A stretch of 55,087 bases of DNA from an uncultured Clostridia bacterium (lineage in GTDB: Bacteria > Bacillota > Clostridia > Christensenellales > Borkfalkiaceae), in assembly GCA_947629095.1 (NCBI GenBank), contig CANRCK010000009.1:1-55087 (forward strand). Reading direction: 5' to 3'. Position numbers and translations under genes: made by a program. This document shows, piece by piece, positions 52,342 to 55,087 of this stretch. The stretch's first letter is position 1. Each line of letters begins with the position of its first letter. A model generated the notes under the pieces. It had not been told where the DNA came from. It saw only the letters and a list, made by a program, of their open reading frames with translations, and made no database searches.

Positions 52342-54903
52342 ATGAAAATAAACGGATACACGGGCATTGAGCTCAGCTCGGTGTGCAACATTAAGGAATC
52401 GCAAAACGCCTGGCGGGAAGCCATGTTCACGGCAAACGGGGAGATGGGAATTATAGGCGGGTTGGAGCCGTGCGACGACACGGTGATTTTTAATAATACA
52501 AAGTGCGTTATGGACACCGTTAACCCGATGGAGACGGCGGAGCTGTTCCCCATTGACTTTGAGATGAAAAAAGCCGCCATAAACCGCGTTAACACGGATA
52601 TATGGGTGGATTATTTAAAAAATCATTGGTTTGAAAAATATAAGATACAGGACTACGTAGCCTGCCCGGCACGCCCCTACTTCCCTGCCGCGCTTCTGAA
52701 AATACAGAGCGGCGGAAAGGTGGAAAATTATGTGCGCGGAACGGATTTTTACACAGCCGAAATATACTGCCGCTGCACTGTGGACGGGGCGGAATTCAAG
52801 CGCATGGAGTTTGTTTCAAGGGCAGACGAAATTGCCGTTATTATGACGGAGTGCGCAGAAAAACGGGATTTTAATCTTTACTTTGAAGATTTGGGGGATA
52901 TGTTCTCCGACGGGGAGACCGACAAGAGAAAGCTTGACAGCATAAAATTTCCGCAGACGGAAAAAAGATATGCGCAAAACGGAGAACTATCATTTTACGG
53001 AAAGCCGCCGATATCGCACATAGGGGATATCCCCGAAAATCCAGTTACGGGACTTTCGCACAGCGGATTTTGGACTGCCGTAAAAGCGCTGACGGACGGC
53101 GAAATAACCGCGGACGGGGATTCAATTAAGATACGCTCGGCAACAAACCTGATACTGCTTGTTAAAACGGACTATGCAAGGCGGGGAATGGCGAGCATAA
53201 AGGACGTTGAAAAACGCTGCAAAGAGACATTTAAATACCTCGGCGCGATTGCGCGGGGATATAAAAACGGCAACCTGTATGCAAAACTTCTGTCAAAACA
53301 CGTAAAACTGCACTCCGCGCTTATGCGCTCGGCGGGTGTGAACCTTTCGGGCGGCAGCGGCGTGGCGGACGTAGATAAAATACGCCTTGCGCAAAAACGG
53401 GCGGACGACGGAAAGGTTAACGCAGATTGGCTGGATTTGCTCTACGTGCACTCCCGCTTTGTGAGCGTTTGCTCGCACGGGTACTCAACCGCGCGGCTCG
53501 GCGGGATATGGATAGGAAATCTTTTGCCCGCGTGGAGCGGCGACCACACCTTAAACGCCAATACTAACGCGCAGATATGCGGGCTGAATACGGGAAATCT
53601 GCCCGAATGTACCGAGAGCTACATAAACTTTTTGCTTGACTTTGCCCCCGACTGGCTGGAAAACGCAAAGAATATCCACGGCATAGACAACGCTATAAAG
53701 GCGCCCGCGCGCACGGACGGAGCCGGCTGCGGGCTGTTCTTCTCCACTCCTGCGGGATACCCAATGGTGTACTGGAATGCGGGCGCGGCGTGGCAGCTTT
53801 TGCCCGTGTTTGAAATGTGGGAGTGCTACGGAAACCGCAAAATAAAGCTGAGAAAGGATTTAGACATAAAACGCTTGAAACCCCTTTTGGATCTTTCGGG
53901 CGAGCGGGTAGACGAGGTTGAGCGCGAGCGCACTCTGGACCTCGAAAGAGAAATATTGAAGCCGATGATAACAAAACTTATGAACTTTTGGCTGGGATTT
54001 GCAGACGAAAGATTTTATACCGACGGAAACGGAAAGGTGCATGCGGGCGACGGCACAAAGATAGGCGCGGACGGAAAATATATTTTGGCGCCTGCATATT
54101 CCCCCGAAAACGCCCCCGACGAGGTAAAGAGCGCGCCCGTTTGCGCAAACGCGGCAATAGATATTGCGGCGGCAAGGGATTCGGTGAGAATGTTGAAAAA
54201 GCTTGTTGCAAGGGGAATAATAACAGACTACGATATGGGCACGGTGGAACTCTTTGAATCGAGACTGCCCGGATATATGACCGAAAGCGACGGGGCGCTT
54301 AAAGAATGGTCGCTGGAATACACAAAAAACCGCAACAACCACCGCCACTCCTCCCACCTCTACGCCGCATGGCCCGCTTACGAGGCGGCAAGGGACAATA
54401 AAATTGCCGACGCGGTTAAACAGGCCGTGAAGGACAGGCGCACTTACCAGAGCGAACAGCGCACAACGGGGTTCGGAAGAATGCAGCTTGCAATGGCTTC
54501 GGCGCGCATCGGAAATAAATTACTGTTTGAAAAATGTCTTTACGACCTCACGGGCGCGGACTTTGAATATGCCTCGCTTATGACCGGGCACGATATGGGC
54601 AAGGCGCCCCGCTCGTTCTGCCAGGACAACGCGGCAAGTATTCACGGGGTTGTGAACGAGGCGCTTATATATTCCGACGACAAGGGAATAGTTTTGTTGC
54701 CCGCGGGCATATGGCAAAAAGGCGAAGCGCGCGGGCTGGTTACAAGGCTCGGCGTGCGCGTGAACGCGATGAAGTGGAAAAACGGACGGGTAAGCGCAAA
54801 ACTGGAGGCTTTGCAGAAGGATATTTCGGTGCGGATAAAATATTGCGGGCTTGAAAAGACGGTGAATCTTGTTAAGGGCAAGCCCCAAACGGTGAGCTTT
54901 TAA
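52342..54903 (+). CDS. GH95-like glycoside hydrolase
   Basis: An 853-residue protein similar to GH95 alpha-fucosidases/galactosidases: 'AWSGDHTLNANTNAQ' keeps the N-x-N pair known from the catalytic site, and 'NNHRHSSHLYAAWP' matches the family's His-rich segment. There is no signal peptide, so it acts inside the cell. It would remove fucose or galactose from imported glycans; the exact sugar is undecided. It has a single-gene promoter and no starch operator. Confidence 0.8.
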   Translation: MKINGYTGIELSSVCNIKESQNAWREAMFTANGEMGIIGGLEPCDDTVIFNNTKCVMDTVNPMETAELFPIDFEMKKAAINRVNTDIWVDYLKNHWFEKYKIQDYVACPARPYFPAALLKIQSGGKVENYVRGTDFYTAEIYCRCTVDGAEFKRMEFVSRADEIAVIMTECAEKRDFNLYFEDLGDMFSDGETDKRKLDSIKFPQTEKRYAQNGELSFYGKPPISHIGDIPENPVTGLSHSGFWTAVKALTDGEITADGDSIKIRSATNLILLVKTDYARRGMASIKDVEKRCKETFKYLGAIARGYKNGNLYAKLLSKHVKLHSALMRSAGVNLSGGSGVADVDKIRLAQKRADDGKVNADWLDLLYVHSRFVSVCSHGYSTARLGGIWIGNLLPAWSGDHTLNANTNAQICGLNTGNLPECTESYINFLLDFAPDWLENAKNIHGIDNAIKAPARTDGAGCGLFFSTPAGYPMVYWNAGAAWQLLPVFEMWECYGNRKIKLRKDLDIKRLKPLLDLSGERVDEVERERTLDLEREILKPMITKLMNFWLGFADERFYTDGNGKVHAGDGTKIGADGKYILAPAYSPENAPDEVKSAPVCANAAIDIAAARDSVRMLKKLVARGIITDYDMGTVELFESRLPGYMTESDGALKEWSLEYTKNRNNHRHSSHLYAAWPAYEAARDNKIADAVKQAVKDRRTYQSEQRTTGFGRMQLAMASARIGNKLLFEKCLYDLTGADFEYASLMTGHDMGKAPRSFCQDNAASIHGVVNEALIYSDDKGIVLLPAGIWQKGEARGLVTRLGVRVNAMKWKNGRVSAKLEALQKDISVRIKYCGLEKTVNLVKGKPQTVSF

Positions 54904-54944
54904 AGACAGACCCGCATGGCGCTTTCAAAAACCGGCGGAATTAA

Positions 54945-54998
54945 CAATCCCCTCAGTCTGCTACGCAGACAGCTCCCCTTGACTCAAGGGGAGCCAAG
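54945..54998. repeat. Interspersed double-hairpin repeat, copy 3
   Basis: CAATCCCCTCA, stem 1 GTCTGC/GCAGAC, stem 2 GCTCCCCTTGA/TCAAGGGGAGC, then CCAAG. The second stem differs from copies 1 and 2 but still pairs perfectly. Confidence 0.85.
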
Positions 54999-55056
54999 GG
55001 AGAACAACGGATAAGTAAATATCCCCCACTAATGTTAAATACTCTTGGGGAATTTG

Positions 55057-55085
55057 CGGGTAGGTAGGTTTTAACTGCCTACCCG
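55057..55085. terminator. Hairpin at the window end
   Basis: CGGGTAGG and CCTACCCG pair at 55057-55085; the following bases are cut off by the window edge. It may end the GH95-like transcript or a downstream unit. Confidence 0.6.
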
Positions 55086-55087
55086 TT

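Overview
The window looks like a chromosomal segment of an uncultured, probably gut-dwelling, spore-forming Bacillota (Clostridia, perhaps Christensenellales-like). The case rests on clostridial features: CotF-type spore coat genes, consensus TTGACA-TATAAT promoters, strong GGAGG ribosome sites, many lipoproteins, a lysine riboswitch on a lysine-pathway operon, and a maltose/starch ABC system. The taxon is an inference; no rRNA or marker set is present.

Layout. (1) 1-4671: a visibly AT-rich two-gene island next to a tRNA-Ser(GCU) gene. It encodes a stand-alone DnaG-type CHC2 zinc-finger protein and a 1078-residue UvrD-type helicase with an embedded PD-(D/E)XK-like insert, two topoisomerase-type zinc ribbons and an HRDC-like tail. 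This is the best candidate for an undescribed system. (2) 4799-12182: an orphan phosphodiesterase, a spore coat pair, HEAT-like and TPR-like proteins, Hsp33, a methyltransferase and a membrane protein, all on the minus strand. (3) 12293-15462: a lysine riboswitch followed by asd-dapA-dapB. (4) 15470-25788: HelD, GuaA, GuaB, a small membrane protein, a lipoprotein (plus strand), HemW, a short MGMT-type protein and LepA. (5) 25789-28189: a short, strongly promoted transcription unit with a stop codon in its small frame, then a cyclophilin-like lipoprotein and an alpha/beta hydrolase. (6) 28190-49714: a starch/maltodextrin locus with a MalEFG-type importer, an unusually long ATPase, a lipoprotein amylase, MalQ, a LacI regulator, cytoplasmic and surface pullulanases and a large multi-module surface lipoprotein, plus a GH78 rhamnosidase. 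(7) 49715-55087: a copper-chaperone-like protein, AsnB, a GH95-like hydrolase and repeats.

How it works together. The lipoprotein pullulanase (47009-49714), lipoprotein amylase and module-rich lipoprotein would bind and cut alpha-glucans at the cell surface. The MalEFG importer takes up the oligosaccharides, and MalQ and the cytoplasmic pullulanase process them. The malQ and surface-pullulanase promoters are nearly identical and share TTTTCGAAAA palindromes, so the adjacent LacI regulator probably controls both. GH78 and GH95 enzymes suggest the cell also uses rhamnose- or fucose/galactose-bearing plant or host glycans.

Interspersed double-hairpin repeats (near 6009, 49944 and 54945, plus a degenerate copy near 27950) differ in sequence but keep their base pairing, which marks them as a structured repeat family.
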